A program made the position numbers and the translations under genes. The notes beneath the pieces were generated by a model that was given only the letters and a program-made list of their open reading frames with translations, was not told the DNA's origin and searched no databases. Of a stretch of DNA of 64,000 nucleotides, positions 1 to 9,768 are shown piece after piece. Origin of the DNA: Flavobacterium sp. ASV13 (GTDB lineage Bacteria > Bacteroidota > Bacteroidia > Flavobacteriales > Flavobacteriaceae); contig NZ_JQJY01000004.1 in the NCBI RefSeq assembly GCF_000745775.1, forward strand, positions 372,001 through 436,000, given 5' to 3'. Numbering within the stretch: the stretch's first letter is position 1; every line of letters starts with the position of its first letter.

Positions 1-1
1 A

Positions 2-781
2 ACACCAAATATTCCTGAACAAATTCCTGTAATCACAATTCCAAATATTTCTCTTTCGAAAGTGGTTGATTTGGAAGATTTAAAATCGAAAATCGATCCG
101 ATAATCGAAGATACGCCACAAACATTTGAGCAATTAAATCAAGGCGAAGGCTATGTTTGGTACAGCAAAAAATTTACACAGCCTATCAGTGGAAAATTGG
201 AATTAAACGGATTGCGTGATTATGCCATCGTATATCTGAACGGAAAAAAAGTTGCCGAATTAAACCGCTATTACAAAAAATACAGCTGCGAAATTGAAGT
301 TCCTTTCAATGCGACTTTAGATATTTTAGTCGAAAATATGGGACGTATTAATTATGGTTCTCAAATTAATTCTAACAACAAAGGAATTATCAGTCCGGTA
401 ATTATTAATGGAGAAACGATTACCGGAAATTGGGAAATGTATAAATTCCCAATGAATAAAGAACCTGACTTAACGGCTTACAAAAACTCAGGAAAAACAA
501 ATCGTCCTGTTTTGTACCAAGGAACTTTTGATTTGAAAAAAATAGGAGATACATTTCTAGATATGAGAGACTTTGGTAAAGGAATTGTCTTTATCAACGG
601 AATCAATATTGGCCGTTATTGGAGTGTTGGTCCACAACAAACGCTTTACGTTCCAGGATGTTGGCTTAAAAAAGGAAAAAACCAAATTACCATTTTTGAA
701 CAAAAAAATGAAACCGTTCAAAAAGAAGTCAAAACTATTGCAACACCAATTCTAGAAGATTTAAAACCTGAAAAAGGATAA
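2..781 (+). CDS. Beta-galactosidase, GH35, C-terminal part (5' truncated by window edge)
   Basis: The reading frame is open from base 2, so this is the tail of a longer gene; the GTG at 62 is probably an internal valine codon, not a start. The 259 visible residues carry the C-terminal beta-sandwich region of family 35 glycosidases: a segment with YAIVYLNGKKVAELNR and, near the end, GKGIVFINGINIGRYW followed by GPQQTLYVPGCWLKKG. These are the lectin-like jelly-roll motifs that follow the TIM barrel in GH35 enzymes. The catalytic glutamates would lie upstream of the window. Such enzymes cleave terminal beta-galactose from glycans, usually in the periplasm or at the surface of Bacteroidota. The signal peptide and catalytic part cannot be checked. 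Confidence 0.85.
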   Translation, partial: TPNIPEQIPVITIPNISLSKVVDLEDLKSKIDPIIEDTPQTFEQLNQGEGYVWYSKKFTQPISGKLELNGLRDYAIVYLNGKKVAELNRYYKKYSCEIEVPFNATLDILVENMGRINYGSQINSNNKGIISPVIINGETITGNWEMYKFPMNKEPDLTAYKNSGKTNRPVLYQGTFDLKKIGDTFLDMRDFGKGIVFINGINIGRYWSVGPQQTLYVPGCWLKKGKNQITIFEQKNETVQKEVKTIATPILEDLKPEKG

Positions 782-786
782 AAAAC

Positions 787-821
787 AAAAAAGCCATTCA
801 CCGCGGTGAATGGCTTTTTTT
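787..821. terminator. Bidirectional rho-independent terminator
   Basis: A perfect 22-bp palindrome at 793-814 is flanked by A-run and T-run, so it can terminate both the beta-galactosidase gene (plus strand) and the convergent osmC-like gene (minus strand). Confidence 0.85.
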
Positions 822-836
822 ATATTCGTTTAAAAA

Positions 837-1238
837 TTAGTTCCAGTTGAAAGTAATTTTCTTTTCAATTTCTGAACTTAAACTCAAGAATACTGGACAG
901 GTCATTGCTGCTCTTTCCAAAATAGTTTTGCTTTTTTCATCAGCATTACTTTTCATTTGAAATACAATTTCAATTGCTCCAATTCTTCTTGGTTCTGCAT
1001 TCATGATTTTAGTTACTTCCGCTGTAGAACCAACAAAATCAACTTCTAAATCACGAGCTTTAATTCCCATAATTGTCATCATACAGCTTGCTAAAGCATT
1101 GGCAACTGTATCTGTTGGAGAAAAAGCCTCGCCTTTTCCGTTATTATCTAATGGCGCATCTGAGATAATTTCGCTTCCAGATTGCACGTGAATTGAACTT
1201 GTTCTTAAATCGCCTAAATAGGTTACTTTTGATGTCAT
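837..1238 (-). CDS. OsmC family protein
   Basis: A 133-residue cytoplasmic protein of the OsmC/Ohr peroxiredoxin-like fold. The two family cysteines are visible: the first in ANALASCMMTIMGIKARD and the second in AAMTCPVFLSL. Members reduce organic hydroperoxides with these cysteines; this version is closer to the YhfA-like branch than to classical Ohr, so the real substrate is uncertain. Its ATG overlaps the stop codon of the upstream LysM gene (TAATG), which suggests translational coupling. Length matches the family. The link between a thiol peroxidase-like enzyme and a cell-wall-binding protein is only by position. Confidence 0.85.
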   Translation of the reverse strand: MTSKVTYLGDLRTSSIHVQSGSEIISDAPLDNNGKGEAFSPTDTVANALASCMMTIMGIKARDLEVDFVGSTAEVTKIMNAEPRRIGAIEIVFQMKSNADEKSKTILERAAMTCPVFLSLSSEIEKKITFNWN

Positions 1239-3340
1239 TAATTTGCTGCTTTTAAAGTTAAATCGGTGTCGTAATATAAAATGTAAACACCTTTGTTTGC
1301 GTGTCCGCCATCTTCTTTTTTGTAATATTGAAATTTATTATCCACTTGTTCTGTGGTCATTAAATCTGCTGTTTCCTGATATGTTTTTCCCTGAACCAAA
1401 CGCATCATGGTGTCAAAAGTGACATCAAATCCTTTTGTTGCATAAGTATTTGGATTCACTTTGTTTTTCAATCTATATTCTTTTTTGAAAATCAATGCTC
1501 CTGCCTCATTACTTTCGCGCGTAATAGAAGGATACATCAATTTCAGTTTTATCAAATTATCAAAACTAATTTCATCAGTATCCAATGTACTGTTTGGTTC
1601 TAAAATAACTAATTGTACCTGACATGTTTTTTGCGAATCAAGCAATGCTTTTATTGTTGTTTTTATCATAGCCGTATTTCCTGTTTCCATAACTACATAA
1701 TTCATTCTTCCAGGAAGAAGCAAACCTTTTAGATTAGCAACATCTAATCCGCCGGTTTCTGTTAAAGAAGCAAATACTACACCTTTTTGATTCTGTTTAA
1801 TATAATTTATTACCGATTCTTTTTTCTTATCCACAACGGCAACTATATTTCCGTTTTTTGCACGCATATAATCAAAAACAGAATTACGGATCACATCATT
1901 TGATGGAATCGCCTGATATAAATTATCAATTGGGTTTGCAGTATCTTTTGATAACGGAGAAATTACCGGAACGTTATTTGAGCGAAGCGCATTTGCAGTT
2001 GCTTCAGCGTTACTTTGATAAAATGGTCCAATAATCGCGTTGGCATTTTGTAGTTTATTCTGAGCAATTAAACTTGAAATATTCGATGAAGTTTTAGTTT
2101 CGCCTGAATCATAAATGGCAACATCAATTGGTAATTTCAACGTTTTAGCTGAATCAATTGCCATCATCGCTCCTGAATAAAAATCCAACGTCATATTTAA
2201 AAATTTATCGCTTTTAATTCGGTTTGCAGCACTTGTAGTATCACTTTGCATTTTAGCCAAATTAAACGGCAATAATAAAACTACTTTCTGACGATCAGTC
2301 TGACCTCTTTTCTTTGTCAATTCTACTATTTCAGGATCTGCAGAAACCGTTTCAGATTTCACTTTATCAACAATTTTAATACCGCTTGGAGCTGAAGTTT
2401 CTACCGCTTTTTCAATTGGCTTTTCAACAGCTTTTTCTACTGGTTGTGCCTGAGCGATAATCGGCTGAGGCGCTAAATATCCTGTCGGAACTTTCAAAAC
2501 CATTCCTTCTTTTACACCTTCAGAAAGTGCTGGATTTAATGCCGTCAATTCCTCTTGGCTCAAATGAAAAGTTCTTCCTAAACTATAAAAAGTCTCTTTT
2601 GGCTTTACTTGATAATCCATGTAAGAAACTGCTTTTTTAGAAGTTTCCATTTTTTTGGTTTCAGCAGGTTTTGTGGTGTTTGCAATTGGCCCTGCTTCTG
2701 TTTTTGGAGCAGTTCCTTTTATAGTCAATCGGTATCCAACTGGAAGGTTTGAAACAATTTCAGGATTTCTTTTTTCCAATTCCTCAACTGTCATATTATA
2801 TTGCTTTGCGATACCAAATTTTGTTTCCTTTGGCTGTACATCATGATATACATACTTTTCCTTTGAAGCTGATTCTTTTTTTATGGGAGTTGCAGTTATT
2901 TGGCTTTGTTTTATGCTTTTTCCGAATGGTATTACCAATTTCTGTCCAACTACAACACCATCTTTTTCTAAAAATGGATTTGCGGCTTTCAAATCTTCAT
3001 CTGAAATTCCATATTTATGTTCAATACTCCAAAAAGTTTCTTTAGGCTGTACTTCGTGAATAATATCTTTAGAATTAGCAGCCGTTTTCGCCACAGTTGG
3101 TTCAGATTTTACCGCTGTTTTTGAACCGCTTGCAGGAATCAGCAAAACCGTATTTGGCTTTACACCATTTCTTGCATCAGGATTCAATGCATAAATATCA
3201 TAAGGCGTAACTTTAAATTTTAATGCAATCTCATTTACAGTTTCATTTCCTGAAACGGTATATTTTACTGTCTTTCCCTGCGAAAAAGCAGAACAGGTTA
3301 CAAAAAAAACAAGAAACAATAATGTTGAATAATATTTCAT
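1238..3340 (-). CDS. Secreted protein with four LysM domains and a type 1 periplasmic-binding-like domain
   Basis: A 700-residue protein with a Sec signal (hydrophobic residues about 5-20, likely cleavage after AFS). Four LysM peptidoglycan-binding repeats lie at roughly 26-69, 94-138, 165-208 and 242-286; several share the wording QPKETFWSI or KPKETFYSL. A Lys/Glu/Ala/Pro-rich linker follows. Residues about 345-700 look like a type 1 periplasmic ligand-binding fold, as in amino-acid receptors (IIGPFYQSNAEATANAL, PVISPLSKDT). I infer a periplasmic sensor or scaffold held on the cell wall. The ligand is unknown. It shares an overlapping stop/start with the osmC-like gene, so the two are probably one transcript. 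Confidence 0.8.
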   Translation of the reverse strand: MKYYSTLLFLVFFVTCSAFSQGKTVKYTVSGNETVNEIALKFKVTPYDIYALNPDARNGVKPNTVLLIPASGSKTAVKSEPTVAKTAANSKDIIHEVQPKETFWSIEHKYGISDEDLKAANPFLEKDGVVVGQKLVIPFGKSIKQSQITATPIKKESASKEKYVYHDVQPKETKFGIAKQYNMTVEELEKRNPEIVSNLPVGYRLTIKGTAPKTEAGPIANTTKPAETKKMETSKKAVSYMDYQVKPKETFYSLGRTFHLSQEELTALNPALSEGVKEGMVLKVPTGYLAPQPIIAQAQPVEKAVEKPIEKAVETSAPSGIKIVDKVKSETVSADPEIVELTKKRGQTDRQKVVLLLPFNLAKMQSDTTSAANRIKSDKFLNMTLDFYSGAMMAIDSAKTLKLPIDVAIYDSGETKTSSNISSLIAQNKLQNANAIIGPFYQSNAEATANALRSNNVPVISPLSKDTANPIDNLYQAIPSNDVIRNSVFDYMRAKNGNIVAVVDKKKESVINYIKQNQKGVVFASLTETGGLDVANLKGLLLPGRMNYVVMETGNTAMIKTTIKALLDSQKTCQVQLVILEPNSTLDTDEISFDNLIKLKLMYPSITRESNEAGALIFKKEYRLKNKVNPNTYATKGFDVTFDTMMRLVQGKTYQETADLMTTEQVDNKFQYYKKEDGGHANKGVYILYYDTDLTLKAAN

Positions 3341-3435
3341 AATAGACTTAAAACAATTTAATTTTTAATTCAAAAACAAGTTACTAAATTCTTGTCAGAG
3401 CAAGATTCGAGCCAGTGTTAATTCCGTCCCAAATA

Positions 3436-5352
3436 TTATCTCAGATCAATCTCGACCTTAGCAATAATTATCTCTTTATATAACTCATCTTCTTCCTTTT
3501 TCTTGCATTTATACAAAACTTCTTCCATGTTTTCGAACTTATTCGAGTAAACATAATACGAAAGACTGTTTATATTGAAAAAGAAACTTGCGTTAAAATC
3601 ACCAGAATCAATAAGTTTCATGATAAGCTTATCGCGTAATGTTGCGTCTGTAAATATACCTAAAACTAAGTAATAGCCGTTTGAAACTTCTTTAAGATTA
3701 TCAAAAACTTCAACTTTAACTGTTTTGCCTTTTTTAAGCGGATTTTCTTCCAATTCGCGTTTCATTTCTTCTAATGAAACCACTTTTGAAGCTTCAGAAA
3801 TCCCCGATTTATTTTGCTTTTTAATTGCTTCATCCTGATACTTTTTCAATTTGACCAAAGCCAATTTATCATCAAATTTTCGAGCTTCCATACTATAATA
3901 GGACGCTTTGCTGATATGTCTTTTTACTTCAATTTGCTTTTGAGTGTCTAATGAATCGATTTTCGCTATCAAAAGCTGGTTTTGCGCATCACCTTGCTCC
4001 TGCTCGATTTTATAACGCTTGATTTCTTCTAAAGAAAGTCTTTGCTGAATTGAAGTTACATTATTATTTTTTTCGCTTTCGCGGATTTTCTTCTTGTATT
4101 CCTGATTTTCTTCAACGGCTATTTTTTCTACTTTGTTCATCAAACCGGCATATGCTTTTCTGTTTTCTGCCAATTCTTTTTTCAATTGAGAAGATAATTC
4201 ACTGGTTTTCCCAATGCTTTCGTACGATTGTCTTTCCAGACGTTTTGATTCATCAACATTCATAATATCCATTCGTTTCAATTCAACCAAATCATTATTC
4301 ATTGTATTTACTAATGAATCTAATTTGGCCATCAAAATATCCTGAACATTTTTATTGGCTTCTAAAACCAAACGCAATTTTTCAACCGAATTTTCTTTAG
4401 AACCATTCATATCATTCAGATTTACTTTCAAATCATTGATTTTGATAATCTTCTGATTCATTTCTTTCTGAATAACCAATCTGTCTTTCAAATCTTCTAA
4501 TTCTACAGTTTTGGCTTTTGTTTTTTCAACCACAACTTGTTTTTCTGCAAGAGCAAGCATCAATTCTTCGCTTTCATTTGCAGGTCTTATTTCTTTTGTG
4601 TTGATGGCTAATTTATTTCCAATAATCAATCCGTTTACAATTTCTGGATTTTGTGATTCTAATTGATCGATAGAAATTCCGTATTTTTTTGCAATCGAAA
4701 ATTTCGTTTCTTTTGGTTCAACAACATGAAAAATAGTTTCTTTATTAATCACACGAACTCTTCCGTCTAAAGTTTTTCTTTTATTCGGAATTGAAATAGT
4801 TTGCCCGATCTGCAATCCGTTTTGCAGCAATTCTTTATTTTCATTTTCTAAATCCTGAACCGAGACATTATATTGTCTGGCAATGCTGAATAACGATTCT
4901 TTAGCAACAACAAGATGCGAAGCTTTTGAAGTATTTGTGTTTTCAGTTTTTGAAAGATTTGAAGCATTTTGCGGAATAATTAATTCCTGACCAACCTGAA
5001 GTCCGCCGGCAAGAATTTCTTTATTGGCTTCCTGAAGTGCTTCTTGAGAAACTTTATATTTTTTTGATAAACCGTAAAGTGTTTCTTTTTCCCCAACAAT
5101 ATGAGTAATTTGTTGGTCTGATTTTATTTTTTCTGAAGAATGAACCGGAATCTTAATAATCTGATTGTCTTTGATTCCATTTTGAGATTCGGGGTTGAAC
5201 TTGTAGATTTCATCAACCGAAACCTTATATTTTTGGGCTATAAAATAAGCGGTTTCTCCCTTTTGAATTTTGTGCTCAATAAATGAATCTTGTGCAGTTA
5301 TTCTGTTAAAAGACAAAATAAAGACAAGAAAAAACGTTAAAAATTCTCTCAT
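3436..5352 (-). CDS. Secreted LysM-repeat protein with coiled coil and SPOR-like C-terminus
   Basis: A 638-residue protein starting with a signal peptide (residues 1-20, ending near ITAQ). Four LysM domains are visible at about 25-69, 83-127, 145-189 and 207-251. Residues about 265-530 are rich in Lys, Glu, Leu and Gln with heptad-like spacing, consistent with long coiled coils. The last 80 residues (GYYLVLGIFTDATLRDKLI and LSYYVYSNKFENMEEVLYK) resemble a SPOR-type domain, which binds denuded glycan strands. So both ends could bind peptidoglycan. It lies downstream of guaA, separated by a terminator hairpin, and upstream of the second LysM gene. A structural or cell-envelope positioning role is inference. 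Confidence 0.75.
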   Translation of the reverse strand: MREFLTFFLVFILSFNRITAQDSFIEHKIQKGETAYFIAQKYKVSVDEIYKFNPESQNGIKDNQIIKIPVHSSEKIKSDQQITHIVGEKETLYGLSKKYKVSQEALQEANKEILAGGLQVGQELIIPQNASNLSKTENTNTSKASHLVVAKESLFSIARQYNVSVQDLENENKELLQNGLQIGQTISIPNKRKTLDGRVRVINKETIFHVVEPKETKFSIAKKYGISIDQLESQNPEIVNGLIIGNKLAINTKEIRPANESEELMLALAEKQVVVEKTKAKTVELEDLKDRLVIQKEMNQKIIKINDLKVNLNDMNGSKENSVEKLRLVLEANKNVQDILMAKLDSLVNTMNNDLVELKRMDIMNVDESKRLERQSYESIGKTSELSSQLKKELAENRKAYAGLMNKVEKIAVEENQEYKKKIRESEKNNNVTSIQQRLSLEEIKRYKIEQEQGDAQNQLLIAKIDSLDTQKQIEVKRHISKASYYSMEARKFDDKLALVKLKKYQDEAIKKQNKSGISEASKVVSLEEMKRELEENPLKKGKTVKVEVFDNLKEVSNGYYLVLGIFTDATLRDKLIMKLIDSGDFNASFFFNINSLSYYVYSNKFENMEEVLYKCKKKEEDELYKEIIIAKVEIDLR

Positions 5353-5370
5353 AAATAGTAGGTTTAAAAA

Positions 5371-5400
5371 ATTAAGGCGTTACAAATGTAACGCCTTAAT
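5371..5400 (-). terminator. Rho-independent terminator after guaA
   Basis: A 13-bp perfect stem (ATTAAGGCGTTAC with its complement) and a 4-nt loop, followed by a T run when read on the minus strand, in the 61-bp gap between guaA and the LysM gene. Confidence 0.75.
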
Positions 5401-5413
5401 TTGAAAAATCTTA

Positions 5414-6943
5414 CTATTCCCACTCAATTGTTGCAGGTGGTTTTGAACTAATATCGTAAACAACGCGATTCACGCCTTTTACTTTATTTATAATATCATT
5501 TGATACTTTCATCAAGAAATCATAAGGCAAATGAACCCAGTCAGCCGTCATGCCATCAGTTGATTCAACAGCTCTAAGTGCTACAACTTTTTCGTAAGTA
5601 CGCTCATCACCCATTACACCAACACTGTTTACAGGAAGCAAAATTGCTCCAGCCTGCCAAACTTTATCATATAATCCCCAAGATTTTAATCCTTCAATAA
5701 ATACAGAATCTACATCTTGTAAAATTTGTACTTTCTCTGGAGTAATATCTCCTAAAATTCTGATTGATAATCCTGGTCCTGGGAAAGGGTGTCTTCCTAA
5801 TAATTCAGGATCTATTCCTAATGTAGCTCCAACTCTTCTAACTTCATCTTTGAAAAGCATTCTAAGCGGTTCTACAATTTTTAATTTCATATAATCTGGC
5901 AATCCACCAACGTTGTGGTGCGATTTAATAGTTGCAGATGGTCCTTTTACCGAAACAGATTCGATAACGTCTGGATAAATTGTTCCTTGTGCTAACCATT
6001 TTACGTCTTCTAATAAATGTGATTCATCATCAAAAACTTCGATAAATACACGACCAATTGTTTTACGTTTTGTTTCAGGATCACTGATTCCAGCTAATTC
6101 GCCAAGGAAACGATCTCCGGCATCTACACCTTTTACGTTTAATCCCATTCCTTTGTATTGATCTAATACACTTTGGAATTCGTTTTTACGTAGAAGTCCG
6201 TTGTTAACGAAGATGCAATATAAATTTTGTCCGATTGCTTTGTTTAATAAAACTGCTGCCACAGTAGAATCTACTCCACCAGATAAACCAAGAACAACTT
6301 TATCGTTTCCTAGTTTTTCTTTTAATTCAGCCACCATTTCATCAACGAAAGCATTTGGAGTAAAGTTTTGAGGAACTTCAGCAATTTTTACTAAGAAGTT
6401 TTCTAACATTTGTTTTCCATCTGTTGAATGGTAAACTTCTGGATGATATTGAATTGCATAAGTAGTTTCGCCTTCAATTTTGTAAGCAGCGTATTCTACG
6501 TCATGCGTACTTGCTAATTTTACAGCATTTGTTGGAAGTGCTTTGATACTATCGCTATGGCTCATCCAAACCTGGCTATTTTCTGAAACTCCTTCAAAGA
6601 AAGTTTCACCTTCTTTAATATAAGACAAGTTTGCTCTTCCGTATTCTCTTGTATTAGAAGCTGCTACTTCACCACCGCTGAAATGCGCTAAATATTGCGC
6701 TCCATAACAAACGGCCAATAAAGGCATTTTACCTCTAATTTGCGATAAATCTGGATGCGGTGCATCTTCTCCTCTAACAGAGAAAGGGCTTCCTCCTAAA
6801 ATTACGGCTTTATAACTTGATAAATCACTTGGAATGTGATTGTAAGGGAAAATTTCGCAGAATATATTTAATTCGCGAACTCTACGCGCAATAAGTTGAG
6901 TATATTGCGATCCGAAATCTAAAATAAGTACGTTGTGTTGCAT
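5414..6943 (-). CDS. guaA: GMP synthase (glutamine-hydrolysing)
   Basis: Converts XMP to GMP with glutamine and ATP, the last step of guanine nucleotide synthesis. The protein is 509 residues from the ATG at 6943 ([15 protein letters not shown]); an in-frame TTG two codons earlier is less likely. The class I glutamine amidotransferase domain has its nucleophile at Cys79 (VCYGAQ) and the His/Glu pair in YHPEVYH. The ATP pyrophosphatase P-loop is [16 protein letters not shown]. The C-terminal dimerisation domain ends with [10 protein letters not shown], the usual GuaA ending. Length and order match the family, with no sign of damage. It appears to be a single-gene unit bounded by a terminator. 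Confidence 0.98.
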   Translation of the reverse strand: MQHNVLILDFGSQYTQLIARRVRELNIFCEIFPYNHIPSDLSSYKAVILGGSPFSVRGEDAPHPDLSQIRGKMPLLAVCYGAQYLAHFSGGEVAASNTREYGRANLSYIKEGETFFEGVSENSQVWMSHSDSIKALPTNAVKLASTHDVEYAAYKIEGETTYAIQYHPEVYHSTDGKQMLENFLVKIAEVPQNFTPNAFVDEMVAELKEKLGNDKVVLGLSGGVDSTVAAVLLNKAIGQNLYCIFVNNGLLRKNEFQSVLDQYKGMGLNVKGVDAGDRFLGELAGISDPETKRKTIGRVFIEVFDDESHLLEDVKWLAQGTIYPDVIESVSVKGPSATIKSHHNVGGLPDYMKLKIVEPLRMLFKDEVRRVGATLGIDPELLGRHPFPGPGLSIRILGDITPEKVQILQDVDSVFIEGLKSWGLYDKVWQAGAILLPVNSVGVMGDERTYEKVVALRAVESTDGMTADWVHLPYDFLMKVSNDIINKVKGVNRVVYDISSKPPATIEWE

Positions 6944-7014
6944 GCGCAAAAATACTTTTTATATTCGAAATTGAAAAATCGGAGCAATGAAAAAAAATAT
7001 TTTTTTTTCATTTT

Positions 7015-7116
7015 AGGTTCTAAGATGCTAAGTTGCTAAGGTTCTGAGTTTTTTTCAACGTAATAAAAAGGTAAAAAACTTAGTTACTTAGAATCTTAGC
7101 AACTTAGCATCTTAGA
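7015..7116. repeat. Palindromic repeat with CTAAGNNN octamer periodicity
   Basis: The left arm (7015-7048) repeats CTAAG every 8 bp; the right arm (7077-7115) is its near-complement with CTTAG units. The whole could form a stem of more than 30 bp around a short AT loop. Related units occur at 7703-7769 and 58561-58596. Confidence 0.8.
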
Positions 7117-7174
7117 AAAAATCCAAACCTCAAAATATTTCGTATTTACAGAAAAACCCAATTTAAATTTAACT

Positions 7175-7702
7175 ATGAAATCAAAATTTATTGCCTTGAC
7201 AATTTTGCTGTCAATCTTTTTAACTTCTTGTGATGCTGTTGATGATTTATTGACATTCAGTATTTCGAATGAAACTTCAATAAAAATTAAGAGTACTTCG
7301 CCTATTAATCTGCCTTCGGAAATAATCACGCCGGAAGTAACTACAAATTCATCTGCCGAATTTGAAAACAACAAAACAAAAGCTAGTCTTGTAAAAGATG
7401 TAAAATTGAGATCATTAAAATTATCGATTTCTGATCCGTCAGATAAAACATTTACGTTTTTAAAATCGGTTCATTTGTATATTTCGACTACAAACTCTGA
7501 CGAAATTGAATTGGCTTATCAGGACAATATTATGTCAACCAGCAACACAATTGATTTGATTTGTACCGATAAAAAACTAGACCAATACATTAAAGCCGAT
7601 AGTTACAAAATTAGAACTCAGGTAACATTGAAAGAAACTTTAACCAAAGATGTAACTGTTAAAGCTGATATGAAGTTTAAGGTTACTGCGGATCCGTTTT
7701 AA
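7175..7702 (+). CDS. Putative lipoprotein, unknown function
   Basis: A 175-residue protein with a clear lipoprotein signal: a charged start, hydrophobic stretch and LTSC lipobox with Cys19. The mature part is rich in Ser, Thr, Lys and Asp and looks all-beta, with alternating hydrophobic strands, but I recognise no family. It is flanked on both sides by CTAAG-type palindromic repeats, so it is a stand-alone gene with no partner on its strand. It could be a periplasmic or surface lipoprotein of the Flavobacteriaceae. No function is proposed. Confidence 0.75.
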   Translation: MKSKFIALTILLSIFLTSCDAVDDLLTFSISNETSIKIKSTSPINLPSEIITPEVTTNSSAEFENNKTKASLVKDVKLRSLKLSISDPSDKTFTFLKSVHLYISTTNSDEIELAYQDNIMSTSNTIDLICTDKKLDQYIKADSYKIRTQVTLKETLTKDVTVKADMKFKVTADPF

Positions 7703-7769
7703 TCTAAGGTTCTGAGTTGCTAAGACTCTAAGTTGCTAAGATTCTAAATCAAAACTTAGAATCTTAGCA
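7703..7769. repeat. Palindromic repeat, CTAAGNNN family (second copy)
   Basis: Octamer-spaced CTAAG units on the left and a CTTAGAATCTTAG right arm. It sits between two convergent genes, where it might also act as a terminator. Confidence 0.75.
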
Positions 7770-7793
7770 ATATATAATTATATAAATCAATTC

Positions 7794-8543
7794 TTATTTT
7801 GATTTTTTCCCAACTTTTTCATCTTCTTTTATAATGACAAATTTTGCCTGTACTCCTGTATTTAAATTTTGCCATAAATCAGATAAAATGAATTTACCTT
7901 CTGCATCATATATCTGGAATTCTCCAGTATTTCCACCAAGTTCCCCTTTATTAAGAGCAATCAATTCAAAGGTGTTAATTCCATCTTTAAGATAAATTTT
8001 AAACTCCTGATAATCAGATCTTAAAAGCATTCTTTCTCTTATAACATCTTGATTTAAAACGGCTTTAATTAAATCTCCATCAATAGCACCATAATCACGG
8101 CATTTGATAAGAAACCAAGACGAACTTGTTCTTATATCACCATAACTGATATCTGTCATAACTAAAGGCTGCTGATCTTCTTTTAATCCGGCATCTTTTA
8201 AAGCCTTATTCAAATCTTTCTCCATTTTGTCCACATATCGATCCCCTGGATTGGCAAACTGTTTTTCAGTTGACATTGAAAATTTGCTTTTTTCTTCCCC
8301 AACCTGAAATTTAGATTTTGTCGTTAGTTTGGTATTATCGTAAACATTTGGTGTTTTTATACTTGGAATTTCACCATTTGGTGCAGCCGGATCATCTAAA
8401 CTTGGCATATCTGGAGCAGGTATTTTTTTTGGTTTTGCGCCAAACTTTGGAGCTGGAATACTCTTGAATTTAGTACTAAATTCCGTTTGGGCTGATACCG
8501 AGGCAACAGTAAAAAATAATATGACAAATAAAATGTGCTTCAT
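7794..8543 (-). CDS. Secreted protein, unknown function
   Basis: A 249-residue protein with a Sec signal peptide (residues about 1-18, ending VSAQ). Residues 20-60 are rich in Pro and Lys (KFGAKPKKIPAPDMPSL), suggesting an extended linker. The C-terminal half (about 125-235) has strand-like segments such as YGAIDGDLIKAVLNQDVIRE and FKIYLKDGINTFELIALNKG, which could form a small beta-rich domain. I do not recognise a characterised family. A possible minus-strand box TATTTTTG at 8606-8599 lies upstream. It is convergent with the preceding lipoprotein gene and divergent from cbpA. Confidence 0.7.
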   Translation of the reverse strand: MKHILFVILFFTVASVSAQTEFSTKFKSIPAPKFGAKPKKIPAPDMPSLDDPAAPNGEIPSIKTPNVYDNTKLTTKSKFQVGEEKSKFSMSTEKQFANPGDRYVDKMEKDLNKALKDAGLKEDQQPLVMTDISYGDIRTSSSWFLIKCRDYGAIDGDLIKAVLNQDVIRERMLLRSDYQEFKIYLKDGINTFELIALNKGELGGNTGEFQIYDAEGKFILSDLWQNLNTGVQAKFVIIKEDEKVGKKSK

Positions 8544-8847
8544 TGAAAAAGTTTTATCGAATCGGCTTTTATAATTTTATAAAATATTTATAGCAAAGCA
8601 AAAATAACATAATTTGTTTCTGAACTTTCACTTTAAGGTTTTTATAACAATTATTTGGGCTAATTTTTAGAATCAAAAAACCTGCCAAGGTTTAATTCAA
8701 ATTGTAAAAATTAAATATCATCTATAAGATATTCTAATTAATTTCTTTTGTAAAAATTTTGTTATAAAATCTTCTTTTGCTTTGACAGTAAGCAACTTAT
8801 TCCTAAATTCAAGGTTTAAATTTTTCTTCATTAAAAAAATTAGGAAA
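8544..8847. promoter_or_regulatory. Divergent intergenic region upstream of cbpA
   Basis: This AT-rich gap holds no gene that I can support. On the minus strand, TATTTTTG at 8606-8599 fits the TAnnTTTG box for the secreted-protein gene. On the plus strand, TTTTG at 8746-8750 and TTCTTTTG at 8772-8779, 21 bp apart, could be the -33 and -7 elements for cbpA, with one mismatch in the -7 box. Confidence 0.35.
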
Positions 8848-9768
8848 ATGGATTATATCGACTACTATAAAACATTAGAAATTACGAAAACCGCGACGGA
8901 AGCTGAAATCAAGAAAGCTTACAGAAAACTAGCTCGCAAGTATCATCCGGATTTAAACCCGAATGATAAGGAAGCGGAGAAAAAATTCAAGGAAATAAAC
9001 GAAGCAAATGAGGTTTTAAGCAATCCTGAAAACCGCAAAAAATACGATAAATACGGAAAAGACTGGAAACACGCCGATGAATTTGAAAAAGCAGGTTATG
9101 ATCCAAATCAGCAACAACAGCAGTATTCAAGACAACAAAGCGGACAGGATTTTTCTGGTTTTGGAGGTGATTTTTCGGGAAGTGATTTCTCCGATTTCTT
9201 CAATTCAATGTACGGATCTGGACGAAGCAGCCGAGCTCAGTCCAAATATCGTGGCCAGGATTTTAATGCCGAATTACGACTGGATTTAGCATCGGCATAT
9301 ACCACGCACAAACAAAGTTTGACCGTTAATGGCAAAAATATCAGAATTACTATTCCGGCCGGAGTTGAAAACGGTCAGGTTATAAAAATCCCTGGGCATG
9401 GCGGCGCCGGTGTAAATGGCGGGCCAAATGGCGATTTGTACATTACTTTTTTAATTGAAAACAATTCTGATTTTAAAAGAGACGGCAATAATTTATATTC
9501 AAATGTTGATTTGGACTTGTACACTGCCATTCTTGGTGGAGAAATTAGCATTAAAACTTTTGATGGAAAAGTAAAAATAAAAGTTCCAGCCGAAACTCAA
9601 ACCGGAACAAAAGTCAAATTAAAGGGAAAAGGATTTCCTGTTTATAAGAAAGACAATCAATTTGGCGATTTGTATGTAACATACAACCTAAAAATCCCAA
9701 CTAAATTATCGGAAAAAGAAAAAGAATTATTTGCAGAATTATCTAAACTTAGAAATCATGGGCAGTAA
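8848..9768 (+). CDS. cbpA: DnaJ-class co-chaperone CbpA
   Basis: A 306-residue J-domain protein, the same length as E. coli CbpA. The start is the ATG at 8848 (MDYIDYYKTLEI), because the J domain begins immediately; a longer open frame upstream adds unrelated residues. The J domain (about 1-70) has the HPD motif in KYHPDLNPND, which stimulates DnaK ATPase. There is a Gln/Gly/Phe/Ser-rich linker (about 85-125), no zinc-finger cysteines, and two beta-barrel substrate-binding domains (about 130-300). This fits the class B DnaJ/CbpA type. It overlaps the following cbpM by 11 bp, the classical CbpA/CbpM operon. Confidence 0.93.
   Translation: MDYIDYYKTLEITKTATEAEIKKAYRKLARKYHPDLNPNDKEAEKKFKEINEANEVLSNPENRKKYDKYGKDWKHADEFEKAGYDPNQQQQQYSRQQSGQDFSGFGGDFSGSDFSDFFNSMYGSGRSSRAQSKYRGQDFNAELRLDLASAYTTHKQSLTVNGKNIRITIPAGVENGQVIKIPGHGGAGVNGGPNGDLYITFLIENNSDFKRDGNNLYSNVDLDLYTAILGGEISIKTFDGKVKIKVPAETQTGTKVKLKGKGFPVYKKDNQFGDLYVTYNLKIPTKLSEKEKELFAELSKLRNHGQ

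Noticed and set aside
62..64. GTG as the start of a complete gene at the left edge
   Set aside because: The frame is open to base 2, and the protein matches only the C-terminal region of GH35, so it is a truncated gene.
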